This document shows, piece after piece, positions 28,597 to 40,049 of a DNA stretch of 64,000 nt. The stretch is from Imbricaverruca yamaguchii. Taxonomy: Eukaryota > Arthropoda > Thecostraca > Neoverrucidae. Made by a program: the position numbers and the translations under genes. The stretch covers positions 1,035,415-1,099,414 of the forward strand of contig JAOTOL010001453.1 of the NCBI GenBank assembly GCA_034440575.1, in the 5' to 3' direction. Position 1 is the stretch's first letter. Each line of letters opens with the position of its first letter. The notes beneath the pieces were generated by a model. It was not told the DNA's origin and did not search any database. It saw only the letters and a program-made list of their open reading frames with translations.

Positions 28597-30318
28597 TCAT
28601 CGGAAATCATCTGAGAAACCGTCAAACTTCAGGGCTTTCAGCGGGTTATCTTGACTTATTTTCTTTCGGTGCTGATATTTTTGTGCGTTTAATTCCTTCG
28701 ATTTCCCAGCTGGCTTCTGCTTGGCGATGATCCCGGCCCGCTTTCGGAGTGACTTAGGTACTATGTACTCGGGAACGTGCTTCATGTGTTTCTGCACCTT
28801 GACGGTATGCAGTGCTTTGTCATGCCGTAGAACTTGGAGATCTCGAGGGTTTTCCTCGAAGTACGACTGCAGTCGCTTAGAGTTCAGCATTTCCTGCTTA
28901 ATCTCCTTCAGTCTGGCTTCACGGATGCTGCGCTTGGTGACTGCCCGCATGGCATCCTGGGCACGATATCTGAAGCCTTCTATCTCCTCCATTTTGAACT
29001 GGTATGGCTTGAACAGGTGACTTTCATCGGGGAACATGGTCGACAGTTTCGTCGTTACCTCGTCCAGTACCGACTGATCCTTGATGCTGATGAACGACAG
29101 GGCCGAACCTTTGCTGTTGCCGCGTGCCGTTCTCCCCACGCGGTGTATGTAGGAGTCCACATCGAGTGGAAAGTCGAAGTTGATAACATTGGACACAAAC
29201 TGGAAATCAATGCCGCGTGACACGCCAGACTCGGTGTCGGCCGTTTTCCGCTTCTTCTTGCTTTCGTTTGATTGCTGAGATTTCCTCTTGATCGGCGGGA
29301 GTTTCTGCTTCATTTCCTCTTGTTCAGGCTGAGTCGATGCCGACAACTGATCTGCCTCATCTAAGAAGCGCTCGTCAGAGGCGATGATGATGTCGTAGGC
29401 TCCATCGTTAAATTGGGAGAGAATATGACTTCGTGAATTTGCGGGCAATTCAGAACTCAGAGCACAAGATGGAATACCGAACTGTTCGAGGTAAAGTTTC
29501 AACTTATAACAACGGTCTACAGTGCTCACGAATATAATTGTTTTCCCTCTGACCAGCTTCAGTTTGAACATGGTGTAAATAAGCACGAATTTGTCCTTTT
29601 CCTCCACTTTCAAGTGGTACTGCGATAGCTGATGGCCATCCGGCAGCTGCGGCTCCTCCAGCTTCAGAATGACTGGGTTGTGCAGAAGCAGGTGACGCAG
29701 CTCCTTGACATCCTCGGACAGGGTGGCGCTCATCAGTAGCGCCTGACAGATGGGTGGCAGGTTCCGAGCGATCTCAAGCAGGTCCGTGTTGTGTCCGAAA
29801 GTAAGCATCATGTCGGCCTCATCCACCACCAGCATTCGCAGACCACGTGACAAGTCCAGGTTGCCTGCCTGGATGTGCGCCAACACACGCGATGGTGTGC
29901 CTACCACGATATCTGGCTTGCACATGAGCATAGACCGCTGGGCCGCCAGGTCACCCTGAGTGCCAACGTTAACGCATCTCACCTCGCGCGAACATGATGA
30001 AGTCAACGAGTTAAAGTGGGAGCACAGCTGTTGGCAAAGCTCTCTAGTTGGTGCCATCACCAGAGCCTGCACCTCTTGATGCACACACCTCTTTTTGTTT
30101 TCCAAAATCTTCTGGATAACGGGAATGGCAAAAGCACCTGACTTGCCAGAGCCCGTGCGAGCTCTTGCCAAAATGTCTTTACCTTCAAGAGCCAAGGGAA
30201 TTGCTTTATCTTGAATCAGAGTAGGGGTGTGCCACTTCAAACGGGCAATAGCCAACAAGAGTCGATCGTCGATGCCCATCTCATGAAAAGGCGTAACTTC
30301 ATCACCCTGGACCTCCAT
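28597..30318 (-). CDS. DDX56: Nucleolar DEAD-box ATP-dependent RNA helicase DDX56
   Basis: A 573-residue DEAD-box helicase. The DDX56/yeast Dbp9 family acts in the nucleolus in assembly of the 60S ribosomal subunit. Motifs, counted from the ATG at 30318, are the Q-motif region PTLIQ (32-36), ARTGSGKS (53-60, Walker A), PTREL (90-94), GTPSR (140-144), DEAD (166-169), SAT (197-199), SRGID (367-371) and HRVGRTARG (392-400). The YDIIIASDE segment followed by a charged insert before motif V is diagnostic of DDX56/Dbp9, as is the basic C-terminus. Human DDX56 is 547 residues, so length fits. The frame runs upstream to 30561, but that part is LINE 3' sequence read through a splice acceptor, hence the later start. 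The ORF is intact in an area full of broken frames, evidence for selection. Confidence 0.95.
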   Translation of the reverse strand: MEVQGDEVTPFHEMGIDDRLLLAIARLKWHTPTLIQDKAIPLALEGKDILARARTGSGKSGAFAIPVIQKILENKKRCVHQEVQALVMAPTRELCQQLCSHFNSLTSSCSREVRCVNVGTQGDLAAQRSMLMCKPDIVVGTPSRVLAHIQAGNLDLSRGLRMLVVDEADMMLTFGHNTDLLEIARNLPPICQALLMSATLSEDVKELRHLLLHNPVILKLEEPQLPDGHQLSQYHLKVEEKDKFVLIYTMFKLKLVRGKTIIFVSTVDRCYKLKLYLEQFGIPSCALSSELPANSRSHILSQFNDGAYDIIIASDERFLDEADQLSASTQPEQEEMKQKLPPIKRKSQQSNESKKKRKTADTESGVSRGIDFQFVSNVINFDFPLDVDSYIHRVGRTARGNSKGSALSFISIKDQSVLDEVTTKLSTMFPDESHLFKPYQFKMEEIEGFRYRAQDAMRAVTKRSIREARLKEIKQEMLNSKRLQSYFEENPRDLQVLRHDKALHTVKVQKHMKHVPEYIVPKSLRKRAGIIAKQKPAGKSKELNAQKYQHRKKISQDNPLKALKFDGFSDDFR

Positions 30319-30351
30319 GTTGATATCCTTGTGGGCGTCAGTCGCGCATAT

Positions 30352-30371
30352 CCTGAAATAAACGAGACGGT
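30352..30371 (-). other. 3' splice site upstream of DDX56 coding exon
   Basis: On the minus strand a pyrimidine-rich run CGTCTCGTTTATTTCAG ends at 30353, giving a 34 nt untranslated segment (30352-30319) before the ATG. A 5' non-coding exon would therefore lie at higher coordinates; I could not place it. The intron would contain the small 3'-end element at 30392-30450 and LINE B copy 3. Confidence 0.6.
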
Positions 30372-30391
30372 TTAGAACGATACATTTAATG

Positions 30392-30450
30392 ATTGGTTGG
30401 TTATTTGGGCTTAAGGGCCATCGACTGCGTTGGTCATACAGCACCCATAC
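30392..30450 (-). mobile_element. About 59 bp LINE C-like 3'-end copy with 10 bp target duplication
   Basis: Flanked by ACATTTAATG at 30382-30391 and 30451-30460. Read inverted it starts GTATGGGTGCTGTATGACC, passes GCAGTCGATGGCCCTTAAG and ends CCCAAATAACCAACCAAT. It starts within 2-3 bases of the same internal point as the copy at 36704-36763. Confidence 0.8.
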
Positions 30451-30469
30451 ACATTTAATGGTCAAACCA

Positions 30470-31885
30470 TCAAAGACATAAAGGCATAAAATATCAGTGG
30501 AACAATGAGCCACAAGGCCCTTCTTGGTTGAATTCTGGACATCCAACCAGTTGCCCACCAAATCCGTCGATCAGCCCTCCATGGAATACTGAAAAGCAAG
30601 TCCTCAATTCTTATAATGATCGTCTATGCTGTTTTTGAAGATGTTCAATGTGCTGCTACTGACAATGGTTTCTGGCAGCTGGTTCCAGTGTTCTATTACC
30701 CTGTTGGTGAAGAAATACTATCTTAACCTTGTCTTGTAGTGGTTAACTTTAATCTGAATTGATGACCTCTAATTGCCTCATTTCTCTTACATACAAACAT
30801 TTCCCTGAGATATACCTTCTCCTGACCATGGACAAATTTAAAGACCTCGATGAGATCTCCTCTCAGCCTTCTATATCCAAGTGGAACATATTCAATTTCT
30901 TAAATCTTTACTCATATGCCAGGTTGCTTTGACCATTAACCACTTTTGTAGCCCTCTTTTGTACTCCCTCTAAAAGCCAACAATCTTTTTCATAGCTAGG
31001 AGACCAAGCTTGGCTGCAGGATTCCAAAATGGCCTGAGATATGTACAGCAAAACTTCGTGATGACTTCCTCACTTCTGTATGATGCATTTCTATTTACTG
31101 CCCCAAGCACTGTCAGTGCCTTCTTCCTGGCTTCCTTTGTCTGTTCTGTTGACCCAAATTTTGTGTTTGGAATAACACCTAAGTCCTTCTCCTGTTGAAT
31201 CACCGATAGTACTTGGTCACCCGTCAAGCGTGGAGCCTTCATATGCTGCCTACCTACATGCATGGTTTTGCAATGATCAAAATTAAATTAAATTTGCCAT
31301 TCTTCGGAAGACTTAACAAGTTCGTCTAGGTCTTTGTGCAGCGAGATATCCTCATTATGACCTGTTAGTGCCCTAAAGACCTTCAAATCATCCACAAATT
31401 TCAAAACCTTACTGCTTAAACCACGTTCAATGTTATTTGCAAAGATAATGAACAGTAGTGGCCTCAGTACTGACCACAAGGGGGACTCCACCAAGAACAT
31501 TTTGCCACGATGACTTGGTACAATTTATCATCTGAAAGGCACAACTCTATCAATTTTAGGATGCTACCTGCAATACCACGGACCTGGAGATGCATAATTA
31601 ACCGTGTATGGGGTAGCTTGTCAAAGACCTTACTAAATTCAAGATATGCTACATCAACATGATTTCCCTGATCAAATTGTTCTGTAGCGAAGCTCAAAAA
31701 GTCCAAGATATTTGTGAGACACGATCGCCCTTCTCTAAACGCATGATCAGTATCTTGAATCAATCTTTCCTTCCAGATAACTAACTATTATATCCGTGAT
31801 AAATGATTCGAGTACCTTCTAGACTATGGATGTCAGGCTTCCTGGCAGATAGTTCTAAACTTTCCCTCCTCCTTTCTTCAATAAG
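30470..31885 (-). mobile_element. LINE B copy 3, 5'-truncated, broken ORF2
   Basis: Minus-strand copy from the 3' tail (CATAAAGGCATAAA region) to about 31885, where RT motif VSLTS-type coding fades. Frames at 31263-30970, 31500-31288 and 31763-31464 hold ORF2 pieces: LGVI..KFGSTEQTKEARKKAL, FADDLKVF with the catalytic pair altered to FVDDLKVF, and a motif A of the form YLEFSKVFD (first Asp replaced by Glu). Multiple frameshifts make it a pseudogene. It lies in the presumed first intron of DDX56 in the same orientation. Confidence 0.8.
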
Positions 31886-33422
31886 TAAGACATTTCTTTG
31901 AGGACTCCATGTAAGACATTTCTCTGAATATCCTACTCTTTGGTATTAGGTGTTATGAACCATCACTGGTTTTCAAAACAGTGATGACCTGGAGCTGAGC
32001 CAAAACAATTGCTTCTGGTTTCTAAACAGGAATTGAAATAACTTGCTTTAAACTACATACACTTTCAGGCAATGCGCACTAATCCGACCCTTGATAACTT
32101 GTCCCAAGGGTACAGGTATTGAAAGCATTCTAGAGACTAAAATAAGGCTATTACAATGGCAAAAACAAATTAGAAAACAGGTCATTACACATATCTAGGT
32201 AATAGACCTTCACGACATCGGAGATCTTCAGATTGCATGTCATCAGCATTAGAACATGAAATCTCACTTGTTTTATGACCAGGGTCTGAAAACCAATTTG
32301 CAAACTGTGGCTACACCCGTGGCCCAAGTAAGTGTTCTCTAGAGGGTTTAGGATGTACCAGTACAGTGCTAAAATAATGGTTTTTCGCTAGGTGTGAGAT
32401 GTCGAAACGAGCACAGTAGGATGTCAAAATTTGTCATGGAATTAGTGCCATTTCAAATGCCTTTGACGTCATTCAGACTCAAATTTGAGCTAATGGTATA
32501 CTTATGGTTGTACCTTCATGAGATGTTTTGGGATTCATATTTTAGGAAGAGCTATTCAGGACAGTGAGAAAAAACATTCTGCACACTGATTCTGAATGTC
32601 ATATCGCATTACAGATAATCAACTTACCTAAAATTGCAGTGCAAAATGTTCGTGCATCACCATCCCTTATCAAGAGCATGTTCATGATACTTTACAAAAG
32701 AGGTACTGGAAAGGAGACACAAAGACTTCATTAGGAAGCATTAAGAAGCAGGATGTTGATACTTCTTGGAGAGGGATGACGATCGAGTGTTCAGAAAGTG
32801 GTAAATTCCACCCTGCTTCACGAATAATTTAACACTGTGCCAGTGGTATGCTCAATGTGATACCAAAGCGATGCTGACTGTCTATATGCCTACTTCGTAT
32901 TGTTAACCCTCACAGTTTAAAGTGTGGGCCATGCCTCCTATGAACTTCCTTGTTCCTATGTCTATCCAATCGGAGCATGACAATAGGAGATGTGGTAAGG
33001 CATAATCTGGGATTCGATTGTGGAACCGAGTGCAATCACTTTGCAGCACAGTGGCATCACCACCTTCAGAGGCTCCAGGTGAGGTACACTCAGGGGTGCA
33101 CAATCATACAATCGCAGGGGTGCGGGAACGATTGCAATGTCATAGGAATGTGACCATCATAGGAAGATGGATTGACTGGGCCTGCCTGGAATAATATAAC
33201 ATCTGAAAATAAACTAAATGCATAAAAAGTGGAGGCCCAGTAAATTCAATGTCACACTGAGAACAAACAGTAAATAATACAATACAGTGAGCCATCGAGG
33301 AGAAATCAGTGAATGCTGATCACCAAATTGTTTTTAACTGCAGAATTAAACGATTGCACCCCTATTCAAAAAAAGCCCAAACAAAACAAAAAAATAAAAC
33401 AAAAAATAAATAAAAATTGTGT
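31886..33422. other. No gene recognised
   Basis: AT-rich, no repeat shared with the rest of the window, and no coding motifs. 32900-33150 is slightly GC-richer with open frames on both strands but nothing recognisable. Confidence 0.4.
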
Positions 33423-33585
33423 TATTAAAAAAAAAAAAAACCATTTTTTTTTAAAAAAAGGAAAAAAAAAAAAAAAATTAAAAAAAGGGGGGGGGAAAAA
33501 AAAAAAAAAAAAAAATTTGGGGTAAAAAAAACCCCCAAAAAAAAAAAAAAAAAAACCCAAAAAACACCCAAAAAAAAAAATAGGG

Positions 33586-33628
<43 letters not shown>

Positions 33629-33629
33629 T
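33423..33629. repeat. Low-complexity A-rich tract with G/C/T runs
   Basis: About 200 bp made almost entirely of A-runs broken by short pure runs of G, T or C. The pattern of whole-run substitutions suggests an unresolved homopolymer in the assembly. Phe/Lys-rich open frames here are artefacts. Confidence 0.85.
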
Positions 33630-33685
33630 GGTTACTTGGGCTTAGGGGTGCATCAACTGTGATTGTCATTCTGTCAATATAAATT
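33630..33685 (-). mobile_element. LINE C-like 3'-end copy, diverged
   Basis: TTTGGTTACTTGGGCTTAGG, GGTGCATCAACTGTGATTG and TCAT match the copy at 36704 with several changes; the part corresponding to the 5' end is lost or diverged. No convincing target duplication, since the left flank is the homopolymer tract. Confidence 0.65.
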
Positions 33686-34489
33686 TGTGCAATGCTCAAC
33701 AGACTCCACTCAAACTTCACAGAAACACCAGAACAACCTTGTGATGATTTTAACAGCAATACCTTTTCCAAGTCATCCTGTGTCACAGGGCTATAATGCT
33801 GTAGGTGTACCAAGGAGAATGGTCATCCATTGCTGATAACCAAATGACATATTGTATGAGTGAATTATTGCAGGACAAAAATATGCATTGTGTGATTTAC
33901 CATGGTTTAAAAACAGGACTTGTGTGGTTATAGAGGTTACTACAGCATATCTAAATTCATTTTCACTCAGATTGTACCTGCCATTGAACATCTTCTGCAT
34001 TTTCCTTCATAGATATAAAGAAGATGTAAAATGGCATGCACAAAACTTCCAAGCAAATGTACAAGTCAGCCATTGATAGATAGTATGTGACACAACATCA
34101 GGTCATAGATGATCCAGAATCATTAGTCCATAGATGATGCATTAGTAGTAGGCAGTCACAGGCTATAGGCAATTTCACATTAATAGGTAAGTTTGGTAAT
34201 GCCAGATTTTCCATAATTTCATACTATTGAGAGGTGCAGCCAAATGAGAAGTGCTTGACACCCTTCACATAAAAATATAAGAGCAAAAACAATAACTTTT
34301 GGATGCACACTACACTAAACCAGATATTTTCAGCTAAATTTGTACACTGAAACTTGGTGACACAAAACTTTTGATAAATCTGTCCCAAAAGGTTTTTTTT
34401 TACTTTGGGGATTGTCCTTCAGAACACAATGTTTGTGAAGGTGGCAAAGATAGCCCACATATTTGCTTTGCAAATGAAAAAAAAATCCC
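33686..34489. other. No gene recognised
   Basis: AT-rich non-coding sequence without repeats shared in this window. Confidence 0.4.
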
Positions 34490-35010
34490 TCATATAAAGC
34501 CTATGTTAACCTAACTTCACCCATTTGTTTGCTTTATGGAGGCAAATGCATGCAAGCATGGTACCACATTAATGCACAAGAACACCAGATAAGTTCCCAA
34601 AATACCTTTAAGACATTTCCCCCTCATAATAATTTTTATTTGAAAAGCAGCTTAGGTTAGGTCAGGCTAGGCTGGGTTATGTTTCTATTTTAACTTAACA
34701 ATTGTCAGAAAATAAATTGCTAGACATTTTTTTCCAAATTCTTGTTTTTCTCAAAACATAGGTCAGGCAAGGTTAGGTTAGGTTTGTTACATTTATATTT
34801 AATTCGCCAAACATTTCTTTTTATGCTATGTTACCTACCTCAGAGCCCCCCTTTAGCAACATTTTGCTCACACCCTAAAAAGCGAGCATTTGCACATAAA
34901 ATAAGTGGTCCCATCATCTTCATCGCCTTCATAAACTTGGCATTCCAAAGACAAATTCCAAGAAATCAAAATACCTTTGTATATAAATTTATGAAACTTT
35001 CTTGGAACAG
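34490..35010 (+). repeat. GGTTAGG-type dispersed repeat
   Basis: Contains GCTTAGGTTAGGTCAGGC, CTAGGCTGGGTTATGTT and AAGGTTAGGTTAGGTTTG, then a distal part that aligns loosely with 14090-14250. A similar AGGTTAGGTTATGG phrase lies at 35521-35545 and GTAGGTTAGGTTAGTAG at 35630-35650. The phrases resemble the arthropod telomeric TTAGG unit but are too irregular to be an interstitial telomere array. Confidence 0.55.
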
Positions 35011-35877
35011 GCCTTAAAGATAATCATTGCAGTACCCCACTTAGATGCTACTATTCTTCACAGTGAATGCAGTATAAGTTGAAGTACACATACTTGATGT
35101 TTCTCTAACAATCTAAGCATGGCTGGAGATCAGGTGGGTTGGAAGGGGTCTGATCCAAAAATGTTTGGTATTATTGCAGTTTAAGGTGTTAATTAGACTA
35201 GTTTTCCCTATAATTTACTTAAATGAAACAAACAAAGGCATTTGGTTTCATGAGGTTACAGTGTCCTAACATTATTTCACCATTAACTGTGCAGGTGAGG
35301 AAAGAAGTTGCTTGGGAATAGTGGAAGATTGGAAGAAAATAAAGGATTGTCACTGAAAAACATGGAATGCCTTTCACTTCAGTGACATGCATTTTACATT
35401 ATTTAGAAGTCGTGTGTATAATGACTGCCCACACATGTGGCAAAATGGTAAAAACCTAAGGCAGGGATGAAATAGCACAATTCCATTAACTGTGAATTTC
35501 CAGGCCAAATGGTCAATTATTTTACACTGTAAGGTTAGGTTATGGTAGGCCTTTGCTTTAAATCACAAAAAAAAACATCTACTCTTCAATTTTTTCCCCA
35601 ATCAAAATGTTATCTTGGAGAACAGATCTGGGTAGGTTAGGTTAGTAGTTGTAGGTTAGCATTTCTAGGAAGAAAATTCCATGAAATTGGCAGTGTAAAA
35701 TAATAGTATAGATAGCATAAAATAAAAATAGGTGTTACATTAACCAACAGCCCTGACTTTCAGTGACTATATGACCAGGTTAAAAACAGACCCTTCCCCC
35801 CCCCCCCCCCACAAAAAAAAACAAAAATAACATAAAAAAAAAAAAAAAAAAAAATAAATAATTTTTATCCCCCCTTT

Positions 35878-35940
<63 letters not shown>

Positions 35941-36689
35941 TTTTTTAGTGAACTTCATGACAAAAACTTTCCCTGCATTTACCTTGGTGTTTGGGTCAGG
36001 ATGCACCAAAGTAGGAGCATCTGGCTGTGCCACTAATCAGCTTTACAGCAGCAATTTGTGCCTCAGTCTACTAGCTTTTGAGTCTTCTTTATTCCATCAT
36101 TTAAGTTATTCCACCTTTCAACTAAATATTCTAGACATGAACTAAAAAAGCACATCAAAGAGCTATTAATATTAATAAGAATTAGCCTAAAAAGATTTTC
36201 TCAGCTTTTCAATTGGAAGAAAATTGTTCTTCATGGTGAATATTAAATCAGTTTAGAAGGGTTGCTTTAGTATAATTTTCCTTAAACCATTTTATATTCC
36301 AAAACCTACATCCCAATAGATGGCAAGTTAATGGTCATAGGTGTGCATGAGTTAGTGCATGTTGTGAATATTTACTAGTTGTGCAGTGTGAGCATGTTGT
36401 AACAGGTATGGATTGAAAAACTTGGCTAACATCGATTAAGTATACTTTTGTTGTTATTTTGTCTGCTGTTACTCAGTAAGTTGGCTTGCAACCACATCCT
36501 TCAGTAATTTAACCATAGTGCCAATTTTTCCTCTGGGATTCATTCTTAGGCTGCCATATACAGTAGAGCCGAATGTAGTCTCCATGTAAATCAGAAAGCA
36601 TATTGCAGTTTACTAATATTTGTAAGTTGAATTTGAGATATTTCAGCATCTTCAACAGTAAAACCTATTTCATTATTAAAACTGATGTG
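35011..36689. other. No gene recognised; second homopolymer tract at 35800-35945
   Basis: 35796-35945 is a C-run followed by long A-runs with embedded T and C runs, similar in character to 33423-33629. The rest is AT-rich with no coding motif. Confidence 0.5.
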
Positions 36690-36703
36690 ATAATTATATT
36701 TGG

Positions 36704-36763
36704 TTGGTTGGTTGGTTATTTGGGCTTACAGGTGCATCAACTGTGTTGGTCATACAGCACCCA
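36704..36763 (-). mobile_element. 60 bp LINE C-like 3'-end copy with perfect 14 bp target duplication
   Basis: Flanked by ATAATTATATTTGG at 36690-36703 and 36764-36777. Inverted, it reads TGGGTGCTGTATGACC, AACACAGTTGATGCACC, TGTAAGCCCAAATAACC and an (AACC)n tail. Tail, orientation and duplication are what target-primed reverse transcription leaves. The 3' part resembles the LINE C 3' UTR end at 46158-46212. Confidence 0.85.
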
Positions 36764-36823
36764 ATAATTATATTTGGTAGACTTTTAATGTATGCAGATC
36801 ACTATGACATGTCTTCTCCCTCT

Positions 36824-37525
36824 ATAAACACAAAACTGGGGGCATCAGAACAGACCAAGGAAGCTGGGAAGAAGGCACTGAGAATGCTTGGGGCAATAAA
36901 TAGGAATGCATCATACAGAAGTGAGGAAGTGATCGGAAAGCTTTACTGTGCATACATCAGGCCGCATTTGGAATACTGCATCCAAGCTTGGTCTCCTAGC
37001 TATGAAAAAGATTGTTGGCTTTTAGAGAGAGTACAAAATAGGGCTACAAAAATGGTTAATGGCATAAGCAACCTGGCATATGAGGAAAGATTGAAGAAAT
37101 TGAATATGTTTTCACTTAGATATAGAAGGCTGAGAGATCTTATTGAGGTCTTTAAATTTGTCCATGGTCTGGAGAGGGGATACCTTGGGGAAATGTTTGA
37201 ATTGAACAGAAATAATGCAATTAGGGGTCATAAATTCAAAATTAAAGTTAACCACAGCGGAACAAGGTTAAGGCAAACTTTCTTCACAAACAGGGTAGTA
37301 GAACACTGGAACCAGCTGCTAGGAAACATTGTCAGTAGCAGCACATTGAACATCTTTAAAAACAGCATAGACAATCATTATAAGAATAAAGGGCTTGCTT
37401 TTCAGTATTACAGGGAGGGCTGATTGACCAATTTGGTGGGCAACTGGTTCAGTGTACAGAGTGCAACCAAGAAGTGCCCTTGTGGCTCATAGTTGCACTA
37501 ATTTTTTATGTCTTTATGTCTTTAT
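36824..37525 (+). mobile_element. LINE B copy 4, 3' part with open C-terminal ORF2 frame
   Basis: Starts at the ACAAAACTGGGGGCATC block and runs to the 3' tail TTTATGTCTTTATGTC. The ORF2 C-terminal frame is open from at least 36833 to the stop at 37421-37423 (LGASEQTKEAGKKALRMLGA through WNQLLGNIVSS to YYREG), so this copy lacks the frame breaks seen in copies 1 and 2. It is severely 5'-truncated and lacks endonuclease and RT. Confidence 0.88.
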
Positions 37526-38534
37526 CTCTTCTCAGGTCTCTTTCCTGAGACCTGGGACCTGCAAGCAAATTTCTGCTGTAAAACCAACTACTGATTATGG
37601 TCATGGTTAGATGCAACTCAGATTAGTTTTGTTGAGATCAAACTGATTACTGGGATGAAAAAGAATACTTCAAATCAAATGTCAATGCATAGGTAGGGGA
37701 AGAGGGGGTATATGGACATGCTTGGTTTCCTGAATAACTACCTTTTGACGTCTGCTACATCATGTTCAGTGCATAAATAACAAAAATATTATGGTATTCA
37801 GAAATGATGGACTTGTTTCTACCAAAATATGAATGTCTGATTACAGAGTTTTACCAATTATTTGTGCACAGAGCAGGCAAAGTTCACAGGCATGATTTTC
37901 GGCTTGAAAGAGCAATTGGCTCAAGGAAAGCATAGGGTGATTGAAATGGAAGGAAATCAAGTGATTTACTTTTTTTGCAATTACACCAGCATATTTTAGT
38001 CAATAATAGCTTGTACCACAATTGATGCAGTGAGGTATTCCTGCACACTACATTTTCCTGTTCAGAATACATCACACCACCATAAAATAATGTATTTAAA
38101 GTTGCTTTACCCTTACCTTTACAAGTTGTGAGGGGATTCTGATTGAAAAGAATTGTTTAAATATGCATAGCTTGTTCATTTTTGTGTTCAGTAAACACAG
38201 CACAATTACTGGTTCAGCCATATCAAAGCAGCAGTTGAGCTATTTGTAGCATGGCGCCTTAAGTGTTCCGAAACCCCCTCTTCCCCCCAAGCAAGAAGTG
38301 AACAATGGATGGCACCGCCTGGCAGCGAATCGTGATAATCAGCATGGCTTCGTCTCCCATAATTCACAGACGTTGCAATACGATTTCCTTTCACTTTTCG
38401 ATTCATTTGTAAGGCTCGACATATAAAAGCAAACAAAAATATACCACACTTCACGCACAGGGCATATTCCATACCTACTCACCTATCTCATTACCTCATT
38501 CGTCACAAAAGCAAGCGCTTGGCCAGTCCCAGGC
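37526..38534. other. No gene recognised
   Basis: AT-rich, no shared repeats, no motif-bearing frame. Confidence 0.4.
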
Positions 38535-38965
38535 CACTGTCATCGCCATGCCTTCCTGCGTGTCGGCTCGAATGGTACAAATGACGTCATCTGGGTTATC
38601 ACTTTCTGGCCGTTTTAATGGTTTCATGCATTTTAAAATAAAAATATTTTCAATTCAACTCACTTTCTAAATTTCATAATATCACTTCTGTGCTTTTGGA
38701 ATCGTGTTGAGCTGTTATTTTATCATTCACAGTTAGGCTGCGAATTAGGCGACGACCATCACAAATGCAGCGTTTTAGGGGCATTATTTTCTCAAATTCT
38801 TAGATGGCGCAGTTGAGTCATAAATAGCGTAGTTGTCTACATAGCTCACTTGTAGGTTGTTTTGTGCTTGGTTTTATGTCTGTCGCACCTTGTGTTCGTT
38901 GTACGTGCGTTTTAGTTTTAATTGTATTGTATAGTTTTCTGTTGTGGTGTGTCTTTGTCATCTGG
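38535..38965 (+). repeat. Repeat R3, copy a
   Basis: About 430 bp with the R3 landmarks GTGTCGGCTCGAATGG, AATGACGTCATCTGG, GGAATCGTGTTGAGCTG, TTAGGCGACGACCATCAC and GGCGCAGTTGAGTCATAA. It is a counterpart of 14358-14770 (inverted) and 42396-42745 (direct). Confidence 0.85.
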
Positions 38966-39289
38966 AAAAAGATATGGAAAGAATAGATTGTCAACCAACA
39001 TGCTTATGTTTCCAATAGATGAAAATGCATATTACACCTGCTTGACAGTGAAAAGGGGCTGATGGAGTTCATCCAACCAGCCCATCCATTTGTTCGAACC
39101 ACTTTACCTCTGGTGATTATGATCCTAGCCACGGATGCAGCTGAAAATAATATCAGTGTCAACATCTGCCTTTTCTGGTGTCATTCCATGAATTAGCCTG
39201 CCTATCAGATCTGTATGGTATGGAGTGTTGCATCATGCTTGTCTGAAATCCTAGCTACATTTTGGAGCATCTTAAACATCAAGACACAA

Positions 39290-40048
39290 AAGGTCAGTGT
39301 GACTATGAGCCACAAGGGCCCTTCTTGGTTGCACTCTGAACACCCAACCAGTTGCTCACCAAATCCGTTGATCAGCCCTCCCAGGAATACTGAAAAGCAA
39401 GCCCTCTATTCTTCTAATTATTGCCTATGGTGTTTTTAAAGATGTTCAATGTGCTGCTATTGACAATGGTTTTTGCCATCTGGTTCCAGTGTTTTATTAC
39501 CCTGTTGGTGAAGAAAGACTGTCTTAACCTTGTCCTGCTGTAGTTAACTTTAATTTTGAATTGATGACCTTCAAGTGCATCATTTCTGTTAGATTGAAAT
39601 ATTTACCTAATATATCCATCCTCCTGACCATGAACAAATTTAAAGACATCAATGAGTGCTCCTCTCAACTTTCTATATCTAAGTGAAAACATGTTCAATT
39701 TCTTCAATCTTTCCTCATATGCCAGGTTGCTTATGTCATTAACCATTTTTGTAGCCATATTTTGCACTCTCTAAAAGCGAACAATCTTTTTCATAACTAG
39801 GAGCCAAAGCTTGGACACAGTATTCCAAATGTGGCCTGACATGCACAGTACAGCTTCCTGATGACTTCCTCACTTATCTATGATACATTCCTACATATTG
39901 CCCCAAGCATCCTCAGTGCCTTCTTCCCGGATTCTTTCGTCTGTTCTGATGCCCTCAATCTTGTATTCAGAATAACACCAAAGTCCTTCTGCTGAGTCAC
40001 CGATAGAACTTGGCCACCGCCATCAAATATGGAGCCTTCGTATGCTGC
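39290..40048 (-). mobile_element. LINE B copy 5 (3' part), decayed
   Basis: From CAGTGTGACTATGAGCCAC (3' UTR end) to TGGAGCCTTCGTATGCTGC. The ORF2 C-terminal domain is recognisable but has several frame breaks. Start point and downstream flank agree with the left-arm copy. Confidence 0.85.
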
Positions 40049-40049
40049 T

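Noticed and set aside
33366..33813. Phe-rich and Lys-rich open frames
   Set aside because: Translations of the homopolymer tract.
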